A DNA stretch of 64,000 bases from contig JAGUWD010000003.1 of assembly GCA_020062545.1 (NCBI GenBank), positions 124,001 to 188,000 on the forward strand. Direction: 5' to 3'. Numbering within the stretch: the stretch's first letter is position 1; each line of letters opens with the position of its first letter. The DNA is from Thermodesulfovibrionales bacterium (GTDB lineage: Bacteria > Nitrospirota > Thermodesulfovibrionia > Thermodesulfovibrionales > Dissulfurispiraceae). A model generated the notes under the pieces. That model searched no databases. It had not been told where the DNA came from and worked only from the letters and a program-made list of their open reading frames with translations. The translations under genes were made by a program, and so were the position numbers. Shown piece by piece: positions 54,515 to 63,193 of this stretch.

Positions 54515-54517
54515 TTT

Positions 54518-55390
54518 ATGAACATAAATTTTTTAGTACAACAAATAACTCCTTTATACAATAAGTATAGGGAAAGCAAGAATATTATTTCAGGGACAGA
54601 GGCTCTTGAAATAATGTGGGATATTGGCGATATTCTAAGGCAATATATCGAGGAACACCATATTGCTCCACATCGACTATTTTGGTCTGTCTATGGAAAT
54701 GCAGAAGGCACCCAAAATGTCGCAAAAAAAAGTTACATAACCAGAGAATTTCAAAACAGATGCCACAGGATTAGAAGAATATTCAGCAGTAAGGATCAAA
54801 TCAGAAAAGATTTTCCTCACTTGGAAAGTTTTACAACATTCAGAGAGGCAATGCCTTTTTTCGACAATGGGAAATATAGACTTGAGGGTAAAGAAAAAAA
54901 AGATTTATTAAGTTTGCTGAATAGCAATCTTCAACCACAAACTATATTACGGAAAATTAAGTCGTTGCAGAAAGAAAGAATTGGTATTAGCAACCCCAGA
55001 ACTCAGCGACTGCATGAAGTTGAGAATGAAAAAAAAACGTTCATAAGTTTTTATAATTTTATATACAAACTTATTACATTTGAAAGTTACGATATGTGCT
55101 TACATGAAGCTGGCAATGTCAACTCAGACTACATAAAAGTCTTATCTAAAAATGTTAGTGCTTTATCGCAAGAGGGATTAAAATTTTTTGACCTTGATAT
55201 TCCGAGTGAACTTAAAAGCCCGTGGAAAGAATTTAGTCAGATAGTAAAACATTTGATTTCTCAGAAAGATGCGAAGATGCGTAGAAGATTTAGAAGGTTA
55301 GTTCCTGTTGAAAGAATTATTAGATTAGCAGATATGCTTTATGGTATATCATCAGAAGAAAATTTTATTAGCATCAAGAAAAGGTTATAA
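54518..55390 (+). CDS. Uncharacterised partner of the GHKL ATPase
   Basis: 290 residues, basic and mostly helical, without signal or membrane segments. The N-terminal segment (LVQQITPLYNKYRESKN, then ALEIMWDIGDILRQYIEE) faintly recalls the DUF1016/YhcG N-terminal domain, and KKSYITREFQNRCHRIRRIF looks nucleic-acid binding. The middle contains LLNSNLQPQTILRKIKSLQK, and the C-terminus RRRFRRLVPVERIIRLADML is strongly basic. No catalytic motif is recognisable to me. It starts 3 nt after the ATPase stop, so the two are surely cotranscribed and probably form one system. Confidence 0.7.
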   Translation: MNINFLVQQITPLYNKYRESKNIISGTEALEIMWDIGDILRQYIEEHHIAPHRLFWSVYGNAEGTQNVAKKSYITREFQNRCHRIRRIFSSKDQIRKDFPHLESFTTFREAMPFFDNGKYRLEGKEKKDLLSLLNSNLQPQTILRKIKSLQKERIGISNPRTQRLHEVENEKKTFISFYNFIYKLITFESYDMCLHEAGNVNSDYIKVLSKNVSALSQEGLKFFDLDIPSELKSPWKEFSQIVKHLISQKDAKMRRRFRRLVPVERIIRLADMLYGISSEENFISIKKRL

Positions 55391-55393
55391 AAA

Positions 55394-55510
55394 ATGAAAT
55401 CATGCACTCGAAATATTAACGACATCCTCACAAAAATCGACTCCATCAAATCCGTTTTTGACGACTATTGCCCTTTCATTAATGATGTTTTTTGCTTTTA
55501 CTTTTTGTAA
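55394..55510 (+). pseudogene. Short remnant reading frame
   Basis: 38 codons (NINDILTKIDSIKSVFDDY in the middle) that resemble a fragment of a Fic-type protein's helical segment. No ribosome-binding site is visible and the frame ends in a low-complexity tail. It is probably a decayed gene piece; confidence is low. Confidence 0.25.
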
Positions 55511-55556
55511 TTAAGTAAAATTAGAAAAAAGGTTTTGAGGCAGGGAATCAACAAAT

Positions 55557-55850
55557 ATGAAGAAACTTGATGAAATAAAAAATATTCTCGCAACCCACAG
55601 AGATACCCTTGAAAAGAAATACAAGGTTAAGACCATAGGAGTATTTGGGTCATATGTGAGAGGAAAGCCAAAAAAACGGAGTGATGTTGACATCCTCGTT
55701 GAATATACAGAGACCCCTGACTTTTTTGAATTTCTCGATTTAGAAGAATATCTTTCCGATATACTGGAGATAAAGGTAGACCTTGTTACAAAGGATGCTC
55801 TGAAGCCTTATATAGGCAAGCGTATCCTGAAGGAAGTTGTATATCTGTGA
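55557..55850 (+). CDS. MNT-domain nucleotidyltransferase (MntA-like antitoxin)
   Basis: 97 residues. The minimal nucleotidyltransferase signature is IGVFGSYVRGKPKKRSDVDI: GSxxxG followed by SDVD, with a third acidic residue near KVDLVT. In HEPN/MNT modules this protein AMPylates and silences the HEPN RNase. Its stop overlaps the GTG of the HEPN gene, the usual coupling. Confidence 0.92.
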   Translation: MKKLDEIKNILATHRDTLEKKYKVKTIGVFGSYVRGKPKKRSDVDILVEYTETPDFFEFLDLEEYLSDILEIKVDLVTKDALKPYIGKRILKEVVYL

Positions 55851-56203
55851 AGAAAAGAGAATACAGAGACTATCTTATTGACATTGCGACTTCAATAAAC
55901 GATATCGAGTCATTTATTGAAGGGATGACATATGAGGACTTCCTGAACGACAAAATGGCATCAAATGCGGTTATCAGGAGTCTTGAGGTTATTGGCGAAG
56001 CAACGAAAAATCTTCCCAAGTCTATACGAGACAGGGACACTTCTATTCCGTGGAAGAAAATGGCCGGAATGAGAGATAAGATAATTCATGAATATTTTGG
56101 TGTGAATTATGAGACGGTCTGGAAGACCGCTAAAAAGATATTGCCGGGATTAAAAGATAAAATATCTCATCTTATCGAACAAAAAATCTCGGACGACAAA
56201 TGA
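55847..56203 (+). CDS. HEPN-domain toxin (DUF86, HepT-like)
   Basis: 118 residues from a GTG start. The HEPN RNase motif Rx4HxY appears as RDKIIHEYF, preceded by SLEVIGEATKNLPKSIRD, the typical DUF86 sequence. It is expected to cleave RNA (such as tRNA) when released from the MNT antitoxin upstream. The module closes the accessory island on the right. Confidence 0.93.
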   Translation: MKKREYRDYLIDIATSINDIESFIEGMTYEDFLNDKMASNAVIRSLEVIGEATKNLPKSIRDRDTSIPWKKMAGMRDKIIHEYFGVNYETVWKTAKKILPGLKDKISHLIEQKISDDK

Positions 56204-56231
56204 TATTATTGAAACAATGAGAGGTGTGTAT

Positions 56232-57317
56232 ATGCTATTAGAACCATACAATTTAGCAGGAATGGAGCTTAAAAACCGTATCGTCCGCTCTGCAACTTAT
56301 GAAAAGAGGGCGGATGAGGACGGGTTTGTGACAGAAATTCTGATAGAGTTCTATGAGGATATCACAAAAGGCGGGGTCGGGCTAATCATCACTGGCAATG
56401 CACTTGTGCATATCTCAGGCCGTTCTGTGCCGCAGATGATATGTATTCACAATGATTATTACATAGACAAATTAAAGCACCTGACAGAGGCCGTTCATAA
56501 ACTTGGTGGCAAAATAGTAATCCAGCTTGTTCACGGAGGCAGACAGTGTTTTCCTGCTCTGCTCGGAGGTCTGCAGCCAATTGCACCATCTGAAGTCTAT
56601 GACCCGTCAACGAAAATCACGCCGAGAGAAATGGCCAATGAAGAGATATGGGAAGTTATTGAAGCATTCGGGGATGCTGCAAGAAGGGCGATGTATGCAG
56701 GATTTGACGGTGTACAGATACATGGTGCCCATGGGTATCTCATCAGTGAATTCCTTTCACCCCACACAAACAGGAGAGACGACTACTGGGGAGGAGACGA
56801 GGAGAGAAGATTCCATTTCCTCGAAGAAGTCTATAAAGCAATGAGAAAAGAGGTGGGAGACAATTATCCAATACTGATAAAAATGAATGCGGATGATTTT
56901 ATTGAGGGAGGATTGATTCCTGAAGAAAGTGTCAGGATTGCAAAAAGGCTTGAGGAGATGGGTATAGATGCCATTGAAGTAAGCGGCGGCATGTATGAGT
57001 CGACACCAAAAACAGCACAACCAAATATACTTAACACTGAACAGGAGGCTTACTTTAGAGAGAATTCAAGACTGTTCAAAAAAGAATTAAACATACCTGT
57101 AATCCTCGTAGGTGGAATCCGCTCAAAATCCGTGGCTGAAGATATCCTACAAAAAGGTGATGCAGATCTCATATCCATATCCAGGCCACTCATCAGGGAG
57201 CCTGATCTGCCCAATAAATTCAAGGAAGGCAAAGAAAAGGCAGACTGCATATCATGCAATGGCTGTATGAGATTTCAAAAGCTGGATGTTGTGAAATGCA
57301 CGCAGATTAATAAATAG
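56232..57317 (+). CDS. Old Yellow Enzyme-family NADH:flavin oxidoreductase
   Basis: 361 residues from the ATG at 56232 (AGAGGTG 5 nt upstream; an earlier ATG lies inside that site). The FMN TIM barrel is shown by [51 protein letters not shown] and [12 protein letters not shown]-terminal [18 protein letters not shown] retains the Cys pattern that binds 4Fe-4S in 2,4-dienoyl-CoA reductase and TMADH relatives, but the extra FAD/NAD domain is absent. It is probably an iron-sulfur ene-reductase core protein. The substrate is unknown. Confidence 0.88.
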   Translation: MLLEPYNLAGMELKNRIVRSATYEKRADEDGFVTEILIEFYEDITKGGVGLIITGNALVHISGRSVPQMICIHNDYYIDKLKHLTEAVHKLGGKIVIQLVHGGRQCFPALLGGLQPIAPSEVYDPSTKITPREMANEEIWEVIEAFGDAARRAMYAGFDGVQIHGAHGYLISEFLSPHTNRRDDYWGGDEERRFHFLEEVYKAMRKEVGDNYPILIKMNADDFIEGGLIPEESVRIAKRLEEMGIDAIEVSGGMYESTPKTAQPNILNTEQEAYFRENSRLFKKELNIPVILVGGIRSKSVAEDILQKGDADLISISRPLIREPDLPNKFKEGKEKADCISCNGCMRFQKLDVVKCTQINK

Positions 57318-57342
57318 CCTATTGCCTATCGCCTATTGCCTG
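57318..57342 (+). repeat. CCTATTG heptamer microrepeat
   Basis: CCTATTG, CCTATCG, CCTATTG, CCTG, filling most of the spacer before tyrS. Confidence 0.7.
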
Positions 57343-57358
57343 TTTTATCATATCTGTT

Positions 57359-58570
57359 ATGCTTTCGCCAGAAAAACAGTTCGAGATAATAAAAAGAGGC
57401 ACTGTCGAGATCCTTCTCGAAAAGGAGCTTCTTCACAAACTGGAAAAATCCTTCAAGGAAAATCGACCTTTAAAGATCAAGGCAGGCTTTGACCCTACAG
57501 CCCCTGACATACACTTGGGACATACAGTTCTTCTTGAAAAAATGAGGCAGTTTCAGGAACTGGGACACGAGGTTATCTTCCTTATCGGCGATTTCACAGG
57601 CATGATTGGCGACCCCACAGGCAAATCAGAGACAAGAAAACCTTTAACAAGGGAGGAAGTGCTTAAAAACGCTGAAACATACAAAGAGCAGATATTTAAA
57701 ATCCTCGATCCAGAAAAGACAATAATAAAATTCAACAGCGAGTGGCTTATGAATCTGACTGCTATGGATATAGTCAGACTTCAGGCAAAACAAACCGTTG
57801 CAAGAATGCTCGAACGAGAAGACTTTAAACAAAGGTTTACAAGCCATAGCCCGATAGGCATGCACGAATTCATGTATCCGCTGTTTCAGGGCTACGACTC
57901 TGTTGTGCTTAATATAGATGTAGAACTCGGAGGCACAGACCAGAGATTCAATCTCCTGATGGGAAGGGAGTTACAACAGGAATATGGTCAGGAGCCGCAA
58001 TCTCTGGTTATAATGCCATTACTTGAAGGGCTTGACGGCGTAAAAAAGATGTCAAAAAGCCTCGGCAATTATATCGGCATCTCGGAGCCGCCAAAAGATA
58101 TGTACGGCAAGCTGATGTCCATCAGCGATGAGTTGATGATTAAATATTATGAATTGTTAAGCCATATCAGCATAAAAGAATTCAATAACCTTAAGGAAGG
58201 GTTAAAGTCAGGAAATGTCCATCCTAAAAAGGCAAAGGAAAACCTTGCGATGGAAATCGTGGAGAGGTATTGGGGCAAAGAAGCGGCAATACATGCAAAG
58301 GAAGAATTCGACCATATTTTTAAAGAAAAGGGCGTTCCTGATGAAATACCTGTGTTTGAGCTTCAATGGGATGAGGAGGAGATGTGGCTTCCAAAGATTA
58401 TGAAGCTGTCAGGAGTCACGCCGAGCACAGGCGAAGCAATGAGGTTGATCAAACAGGGAGCGGTAAGCGTTGATGAACAGAAAATCACCGACCATCAAAA
58501 GGGCTTCAAAAGGGGAAATTATCTGATCAAGGCAGGCAAAAGGAAGTTCGTTAAAGTTATTTCAAAATAG
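57359..58570 (+). CDS. tyrS: Tyrosyl-tRNA synthetase
   Basis: 403 residues. Class I signatures: the HIGH-like HLGHTVLL after [11 protein letters not shown] and the KMSKS loop [33 protein letters not shown] forms the tyrosine and tRNA site. A C-terminal S4 domain ([17 protein letters not shown]) is present. This is the TyrZ-like type of many anaerobes. No strong Shine-Dalgarno is seen. Confidence 0.96.
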   Translation: MLSPEKQFEIIKRGTVEILLEKELLHKLEKSFKENRPLKIKAGFDPTAPDIHLGHTVLLEKMRQFQELGHEVIFLIGDFTGMIGDPTGKSETRKPLTREEVLKNAETYKEQIFKILDPEKTIIKFNSEWLMNLTAMDIVRLQAKQTVARMLEREDFKQRFTSHSPIGMHEFMYPLFQGYDSVVLNIDVELGGTDQRFNLLMGRELQQEYGQEPQSLVIMPLLEGLDGVKKMSKSLGNYIGISEPPKDMYGKLMSISDELMIKYYELLSHISIKEFNNLKEGLKSGNVHPKKAKENLAMEIVERYWGKEAAIHAKEEFDHIFKEKGVPDEIPVFELQWDEEEMWLPKIMKLSGVTPSTGEAMRLIKQGAVSVDEQKITDHQKGFKRGNYLIKAGKRKFVKVISK

Positions 58571-58582
58571 GCTTTCTGCTTT

Positions 58583-59701
58583 TTAAACTGATGCAGATGG
58601 CGTCTTACCCGTTAATTCATCCATCAATGCCTTTACGGAAACTATCCTGTCAATCCTTGATGCATTTGTCCCAACGGTATAGAGCGGTTCTTCCTTGTCA
58701 CGGTTATAACCGGCTGAACTCAGAAGACCATTGCAGATACAGAAATGGTGTTCATTGCTTTCCTTTGCGGGACAGATAGTAAACTTGCCTTCTTTATCCT
58801 TGAGAAGCACATAGCCTTTGTCACATTTTGGAGGTCTCAGCCTTTTAAGTGCAGAAACATACATGGGAGATTGTTTTATCACTCTGAACGGGAGTCCGCA
58901 TGGCGAGCCTGGATCGTGTGCAACTACAATATCCTCCTCCTTTGCCGCAATCACAGCCTGCTTATATTCACCCGATGCACTGCTTTCCTCTGTAGCGAGA
59001 AACCTGGTACCCATCTGGACGCCGTCAGCCCCCATTTTTATAAATCTTGATATATCATCGTATGTGTAAATTCCTCCGGCAACTATGACTGGGAAATCTC
59101 CATACTTTTTTGCCATGTCTTTAACCGGAGGCAAAAGGTTTTCGAGTTTGTTGGATTCTATATCTATCTGGTCAATTTTAAATCCAAGATGCCCTCCGGC
59201 AAGAGGTCCTTCAAGCACTACTGCATCAGGCCTGTAGCCCAATCTCTCCCATTTTTTGCATATTATCTCAAGCGCCCTTGCAGAAGATACTATAGGTATA
59301 AGGGCGGTATCTTTGGGTGGCTGAATAGCAGGAAGAGTGAGCGGCAGGCCAGCGCCAGAAATAATAGCATCAGCTCCGGCATCGAGCGCTCCCTTGACCG
59401 AATCATTGTAATCCCTTACCAGGGCACCCATTATATTGATGCCGGCAAAACCGCCTTTTGCCTTTGCAAGGGAAACCTCCTCATATGCAGCCTCATATGA
59501 ATTGTATTTTTTGCCAGTTCTCTTTGAAACAAGCCTGTCAAGGCAGGCACTCGAAACAATACCGAGACCGCCCTCTTTTGCAACAGCGCTCGCGAGTGGG
59601 TATAATGATACCCCAACTCCCATCCCGCCTTGAATGATAGGCACCTTTATTCTTTTATCTTTAATTATAAGCTCCGGCAATGCAGACTCAAAACACACCA
59701 T
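58583..59701 (-). CDS. Nitronate monooxygenase-family FMN protein
   Basis: 372 residues. VPIIQGGMGVGVSLYPLASA, FAGINIMGAL, AIISGAGLPLTLP, VLEGPLAGGHLG and FPVIVAGGIYTYDDISRFIK are NMO/2-nitropropane dioxygenase motifs of an FMN TIM barrel. A C-terminal ~70-residue tail with Cys (HHFCICNGLLSS) is shared by a subset annotated as enoyl reductase-like. The physiological substrate is not clear in anaerobes. It is convergent with tyrS. Confidence 0.87.
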   Translation of the reverse strand: MVCFESALPELIIKDKRIKVPIIQGGMGVGVSLYPLASAVAKEGGLGIVSSACLDRLVSKRTGKKYNSYEAAYEEVSLAKAKGGFAGINIMGALVRDYNDSVKGALDAGADAIISGAGLPLTLPAIQPPKDTALIPIVSSARALEIICKKWERLGYRPDAVVLEGPLAGGHLGFKIDQIDIESNKLENLLPPVKDMAKKYGDFPVIVAGGIYTYDDISRFIKMGADGVQMGTRFLATEESSASGEYKQAVIAAKEEDIVVAHDPGSPCGLPFRVIKQSPMYVSALKRLRPPKCDKGYVLLKDKEGKFTICPAKESNEHHFCICNGLLSSAGYNRDKEEPLYTVGTNASRIDRIVSVKALMDELTGKTPSASV

Positions 59702-59840
59702 TATAACCCCTTGAAAAAGTTGTGAGGCAAAAACGATTGACAGAGAATCCGGTTAAATAGGAGGGTCTGCACCGTTTTTAACTCTTATTTATAATCGCTT
59801 ACCGAGGGGGATTTTATCAAGAGGAAACTATTGCAAGCTT

Positions 59841-60176
59841 TCAGTGATGCCTCCCTTCGGAATGTCCACCGGCGATTATGTAGATGGCCTCAGAAATGTT
59901 TTTATTCTCCAAAAAGCATTCATGCTCTCCTGTAATATGAAGGGCAGAACCTTCCTTCAAAGTTCCTGCATAGTGTCCCGTTACTGCGATATCACCCTTC
60001 ATCGCAAGAACAATTTCCTCATGTCCCTCTCCGGGCTTTATTACCCTTCCTTTTTCTGACGGCTTTAAAATCCCGTATATCATATAACAGGCATGGCTTC
60101 CGGTCTCTTTAAAGCCAAGGATATGCTCTCCACTTTCCGATTCCAATGCCTCATTTTTCAACTCAAAAATTCTCAT
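59841..60176 (-). CDS. Small cupin-like protein with His-rich end
   Basis: 111 residues. RVIKPGEGHEEIVLAMKGDI and HYAGTLKEGSALHITGEHEC follow a single-domain cupin barrel pattern with His/Glu metal ligands. The C-terminus GGHSEGRHH could bind metal. It has no signal peptide. It lies 15 nt after argJ and is likely cotranscribed. The function is unknown. Confidence 0.72.
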   Translation of the reverse strand: MRIFELKNEALESESGEHILGFKETGSHACYMIYGILKPSEKGRVIKPGEGHEEIVLAMKGDIAVTGHYAGTLKEGSALHITGEHECFLENKNISEAIYIIAGGHSEGRHH

Positions 60177-60191
60177 AACTCCTCACTGTTT

Positions 60192-61373
60192 TTATGTCCT
60201 GTACTCCGCATTTATCTTTACATAATCCTCTGTCAAATCACAGGTAAGCACCTTTGCCGTGCCCTTTCCTAAATGTAAATCAACAACTATCTTAATCTCC
60301 TTGTTCTTTAATTTTTCATTCGCCTCTTTATCTTTGCCCATTCCCGTACCCTTGCTGACTATTTTAAGACCATTCAGATATATATCCGTTTTTTCCTCTT
60401 TTATGGCTATCCCTGAGTATCCAAGCGCTGCCATTATTCGTCCCCAGTTTGCATCATTGCCGTATATTGCGGTCTTCACAAGCAAAGAATTTGCAATAGC
60501 AAAGGCGCCTTTTTCAGCATCTCTTTCATTCTTTGCGTTTTTCACCTCTATTTCCACAAGCTTTGTTGCACCCTCTCCGTCCCTTACAATCATCCTGCTT
60601 AATTCGTAGGTTATATCTGAAAGTGCCTCAGAAAACTTTCTGAATCCCGAATTATCCTTCAGCCTTATTACCTTATTGCCGGCCATGCCGTTTGCCATAA
60701 TCAGAACCGTATCATTCGTTGACATGTCGCCGTCAATAGTTATGCGGTTGAACGACTTCTGCACGGCATTTTTTAAAGCCTTATCAAGGGCTGATTTATC
60801 TATATTGACATCGGTTACGATAAAGCAGAGCATTGTCGCCATGTTCGGGCATATCATGCCTGCACCTTTACATACACCTGAAATGGTAATTGCCTTGCCG
60901 TCAATCTTTATTATTTTGCTTATTGCCTTTGGGAATGTATCAGTCGTCATAATGGCAGCAGCAACATCCCCGATTGTTCTCCTTCCGAGATCATCTGCAA
61001 GCTCGGTGATCTTAGAGCGGATACGTTCCATAGGCATGGGCGTACCTATAACGCCTGTTGAGCAGACATAGACTCTGTCTGTCTTCACGCCGAGTGTTTT
61101 AGCGGTCATTTCTGCCATCTCTACAGCATCCTTCATTCCCTGTTTGCCGGTGCATGCATTGGCATTGCCGCTGTTTACGATAATGGCCTGCCCTCTGCCT
61201 GATTCAATCCGCTTCATATCGAGTTTTACAGGCGCAGCCTTAACATTGTTATTTGTGAACATGCCTGAAATAACAGCCTCTCTCTCAGAAAATATAAGGG
61301 CGAGGTCTTTCCTGCCGGGCTTCTTGATAGCCGCCTCAACAGCAGAAAAAAGAAAACCTTTGGGAGTATTCAT
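60192..61373 (-). CDS. argJ: Bifunctional glutamate N-acetyltransferase/amino-acid acetyltransferase
   Basis: 393 residues from the ATG at 61373 (AGG 5 nt upstream; a GTG at 61379 overlaps the site). The self-cleavage site is in GAGMICPNMATMLCFIVTD (ATM-L with nucleophilic Thr). NSGNANACTGKQG and CSTGVIGTPMPMERI are further motifs. It transfers acetyl from ornithine to glutamate in the cyclic arginine pathway, complementing argC. An extended -10 TGCTATAAT lies at 61404-61409 on the minus strand. Confidence 0.95.
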   Translation of the reverse strand: MNTPKGFLFSAVEAAIKKPGRKDLALIFSEREAVISGMFTNNNVKAAPVKLDMKRIESGRGQAIIVNSGNANACTGKQGMKDAVEMAEMTAKTLGVKTDRVYVCSTGVIGTPMPMERIRSKITELADDLGRRTIGDVAAAIMTTDTFPKAISKIIKIDGKAITISGVCKGAGMICPNMATMLCFIVTDVNIDKSALDKALKNAVQKSFNRITIDGDMSTNDTVLIMANGMAGNKVIRLKDNSGFRKFSEALSDITYELSRMIVRDGEGATKLVEIEVKNAKNERDAEKGAFAIANSLLVKTAIYGNDANWGRIMAALGYSGIAIKEEKTDIYLNGLKIVSKGTGMGKDKEANEKLKNKEIKIVVDLHLGKGTAKVLTCDLTEDYVKINAEYRT

Positions 61374-61554
61374 AATCACCTATACGATTAAGAATTAGTT
61401 TACATTATAGCATAAAATACTTATTTTACTGCTGCATTACCTCTTGTCTGTTTCTGTCAGCGGTTAGAACGGAGACGATAACGGTTGGGGACACACCGGT
61501 GGCAGTTAATTTTACATAATATTTTATTAACTAATTTAAAAACAAAGAAAAAAC
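61374..61554 (-). promoter_or_regulatory. argJ promoter and tRNA downstream spacer
   Basis: Contains the argJ -10 (ATTATA on the plus strand, 61404-61409) and a T-rich stretch after tRNA-Asp on the minus strand that may end the tRNA transcript. No gene is visible. Confidence 0.5.
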
Positions 61555-61631
61555 TGGCGGGGCGGACGGGGCTCGAACCCGCGACCTCCGGCGTGACAGG
61601 CCGGCGTTCTAACCAGCTGAACTACCGCCCC
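61555..61631 (-). tRNA. tRNA-Asp (GUC anticodon)
   Basis: Leftward: acceptor GGGGCGG pairs with CCGCCCC, discriminator G, CCA encoded. D-arm GTTCAGCTGGTTAGAAC, anticodon loop CTGTCAC with GTC, T-arm GCGGGTTCGAGCCCCGT. Length 77 nt. Confidence 0.97.
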
Positions 61632-61642
61632 AAAGCGGTTTA

Positions 61643-61718
61643 TGGTAGGCGGAACAGGGATCGAACCTGTGACCCCAGCCTTGTAAGGGCTGTGCTCTCC
61701 CAGCTGAGCTATCCGCCC
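61643..61718 (-). tRNA. tRNA-Val (UAC anticodon)
   Basis: Leftward: acceptor GGGCGGA pairs with TCCGCCT (one G-U), discriminator A, CCA encoded. D-arm GCTCAGCTGGGAGAGC, anticodon loop CTTACAA with TAC, T-arm ACAGGTTCGATCCCTGT. It lies 11 nt upstream of tRNA-Asp in the same transcript. A TTGACA (61757-61762, minus strand) with a TAAATA-type -10 is the likely promoter. Confidence 0.97.
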
Positions 61719-61803
61719 GAAAAGCGATTTATATTTAACTACATAAAGTCAGATTTTGTCAATTACTTGAATTATGCTGCGATTGTTGGTTATTATTCGA
61801 TTT

Positions 61804-62784
61804 ATGAGATTATTGAAAATTGTCCTGTTTGCCTCGGTGTTTTTCGCCATATCCTTCACCTCTGCTTTTGCCGAGGTTTATTCCTACAGCAAAAATAATA
61901 CAGTAATAGGAGTTATCAAGACCCATAAGGTTAACGGAAACGAATCCCTGATAGAAATAGCAAGGAACTACAATATTGGCTACAATGAGATTGTTGATGC
62001 AAATCCAAAACTCGACCCCTTCCTTCCTGGCAGCAGTTCGACTGTTAATATACCTACGATGTGGATATTGCCTGATGTGGCATCATACGATGGGATTGTT
62101 ATAAATATAACAGAGATGAGGCTTTATTACTTTTTCAAACAAAAGAAGACGGTACTGGTAAGAACATTTCCAATAGGCATAGGCGATGAAGGCAATGACA
62201 CTCCTGTTGGGAATTTCAAGATAATAGAGAAAATAGCGAATCCTGCATGGCATGTGCCTGAATCCATAAAGAAAGAGAGGAGACCGGGATTGCCTGATGT
62301 GGTTCCTCCAGGCCCTGAAAATCCCCTTGGTACACATGCATTAAGGTTATCCCTCGGCAGTTATCTAATACATGGGACAAACAGACCCTGGGCAGTTGGA
62401 AGAAAGGTTACTCACGGTTGCATACGATTGTATCCGGAGGATATTCCTAAACTTTTCCAGATGGTACCTAACGGCACTAAAGTTGTTATTGTCCGGCAGC
62501 CTGTTAAAGTAGGCGTAAAGGGCGATAGCGTATATATAGAAGTCCACAGAGACGATACAGAAAAGGACATGAACTATTTTAACGAGGCAGTTGAATTGTT
62601 GAGGAAGAAGGGTTTGCTTAAAAAGATAAATACCGAAAAGCTATATCATGCTGTTAGGGAAAAGAGCGGAATACCTGTGGAGATTTCCGGCTTTAAAATA
62701 GAACTCCCGCAAAAAATTTTCGCAGAAAATTTTTTGCGGGAGGGTAAGATTACTTCTTCTGCTGTAATTCAAAGGCCTTTTTAG
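61804..62784 (+). CDS. LysM-like L,D-transpeptidase (YkuD)
   Basis: 326 residues from ATG 61804 (61774 is an alternative). A signal peptide (LLKIVLFASVFFAISFTSAF) is followed by a LysM-like module (SLIEIARNYNIGYNEIVDAN) and the YkuD domain with HGTNRPWAVGRKVTHGCIRL, holding the catalytic His and Cys (THGC). It cross-links peptidoglycan or attaches lipoproteins to it. The abundant alanine-zipper lipoprotein encoded next door is a plausible substrate. The last ~25 codons contain the terminator hairpin, and the 3' end overlaps the convergent gene by 35 nt. Confidence 0.9.
   Translation: MRLLKIVLFASVFFAISFTSAFAEVYSYSKNNTVIGVIKTHKVNGNESLIEIARNYNIGYNEIVDANPKLDPFLPGSSSTVNIPTMWILPDVASYDGIVINITEMRLYYFFKQKKTVLVRTFPIGIGDEGNDTPVGNFKIIEKIANPAWHVPESIKKERRPGLPDVVPPGPENPLGTHALRLSLGSYLIHGTNRPWAVGRKVTHGCIRLYPEDIPKLFQMVPNGTKVVIVRQPVKVGVKGDSVYIEVHRDDTEKDMNYFNEAVELLRKKGLLKKINTEKLYHAVREKSGIPVEISGFKIELPQKIFAENFLREGKITSSAVIQRPF
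62704..62742. terminator. Bidirectional terminator inside a coding 3' end
   Basis: CTCCCGCAAAAAATTTTC and its exact complement (18 bp) around GCA. The stem's T/A runs give a T-tract in both directions. It lies within the L,D-transpeptidase gene and just past the lipoprotein stop. Confidence 0.8.
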
Positions 62785-63121
62785 CCTTTCCAAAAGCAGC
62801 CTCAGCCCTGTCAGCAGCAGCCTCAGCCCTCTTTGCAGCAGCCTCAGCCCTGTCAGCGGACTCCTTTGCAACCCTCATTGCCTCCTGGGCAAGAGATTTT
62901 GCTTCTGCTGCATCCTTTTTAGCTGTGGACACATCAGACGATAGCGCACCAACCTTGCCTTCAAGGGCACCAACCTTTGACTCAAGAGCCGAAACCCTTG
63001 CCTCAAGCTTGCTTATCCTGTCAACAAGCGGGTCTACCTGCTGTTTTACATAGTCTTTTGTAGCACATCCGAAAGAGAAGATAAATATTACTGCCATTAC
63101 CAATAGAAGTGCCTTTTTCAT
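62750..63121 (-). CDS. Lpp-like alanine-zipper lipoprotein
   Basis: 123 residues with AAGGGGGTG upstream. The lipobox is FSFGC after MKKALLLVMAVIFI, so Cys19 is probably lipidated. The mature protein is one continuous coiled coil: heptads VSALESKVGALEGKVGALSS, then an Ala zipper (SADRAEAAAKRAEAAADRAE) with an A-x-RAEAA repeat, ending in LQQKK. The terminal Lys resembles Lpp, whose C-terminal Lys is linked to peptidoglycan by L,D-transpeptidases such as the convergent gene's product. Confidence 0.88.
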   Translation of the reverse strand: MKKALLLVMAVIFIFSFGCATKDYVKQQVDPLVDRISKLEARVSALESKVGALEGKVGALSSDVSTAKKDAAEAKSLAQEAMRVAKESADRAEAAAKRAEAAADRAEAAFGKAKKAFELQQKK

Positions 63122-63193
63122 TTATTTTTTCACCCCCTTTCTGGAAAAAATGTTAATTCTTTAAAACAAAGATACACCTAAACAAATAAAATT

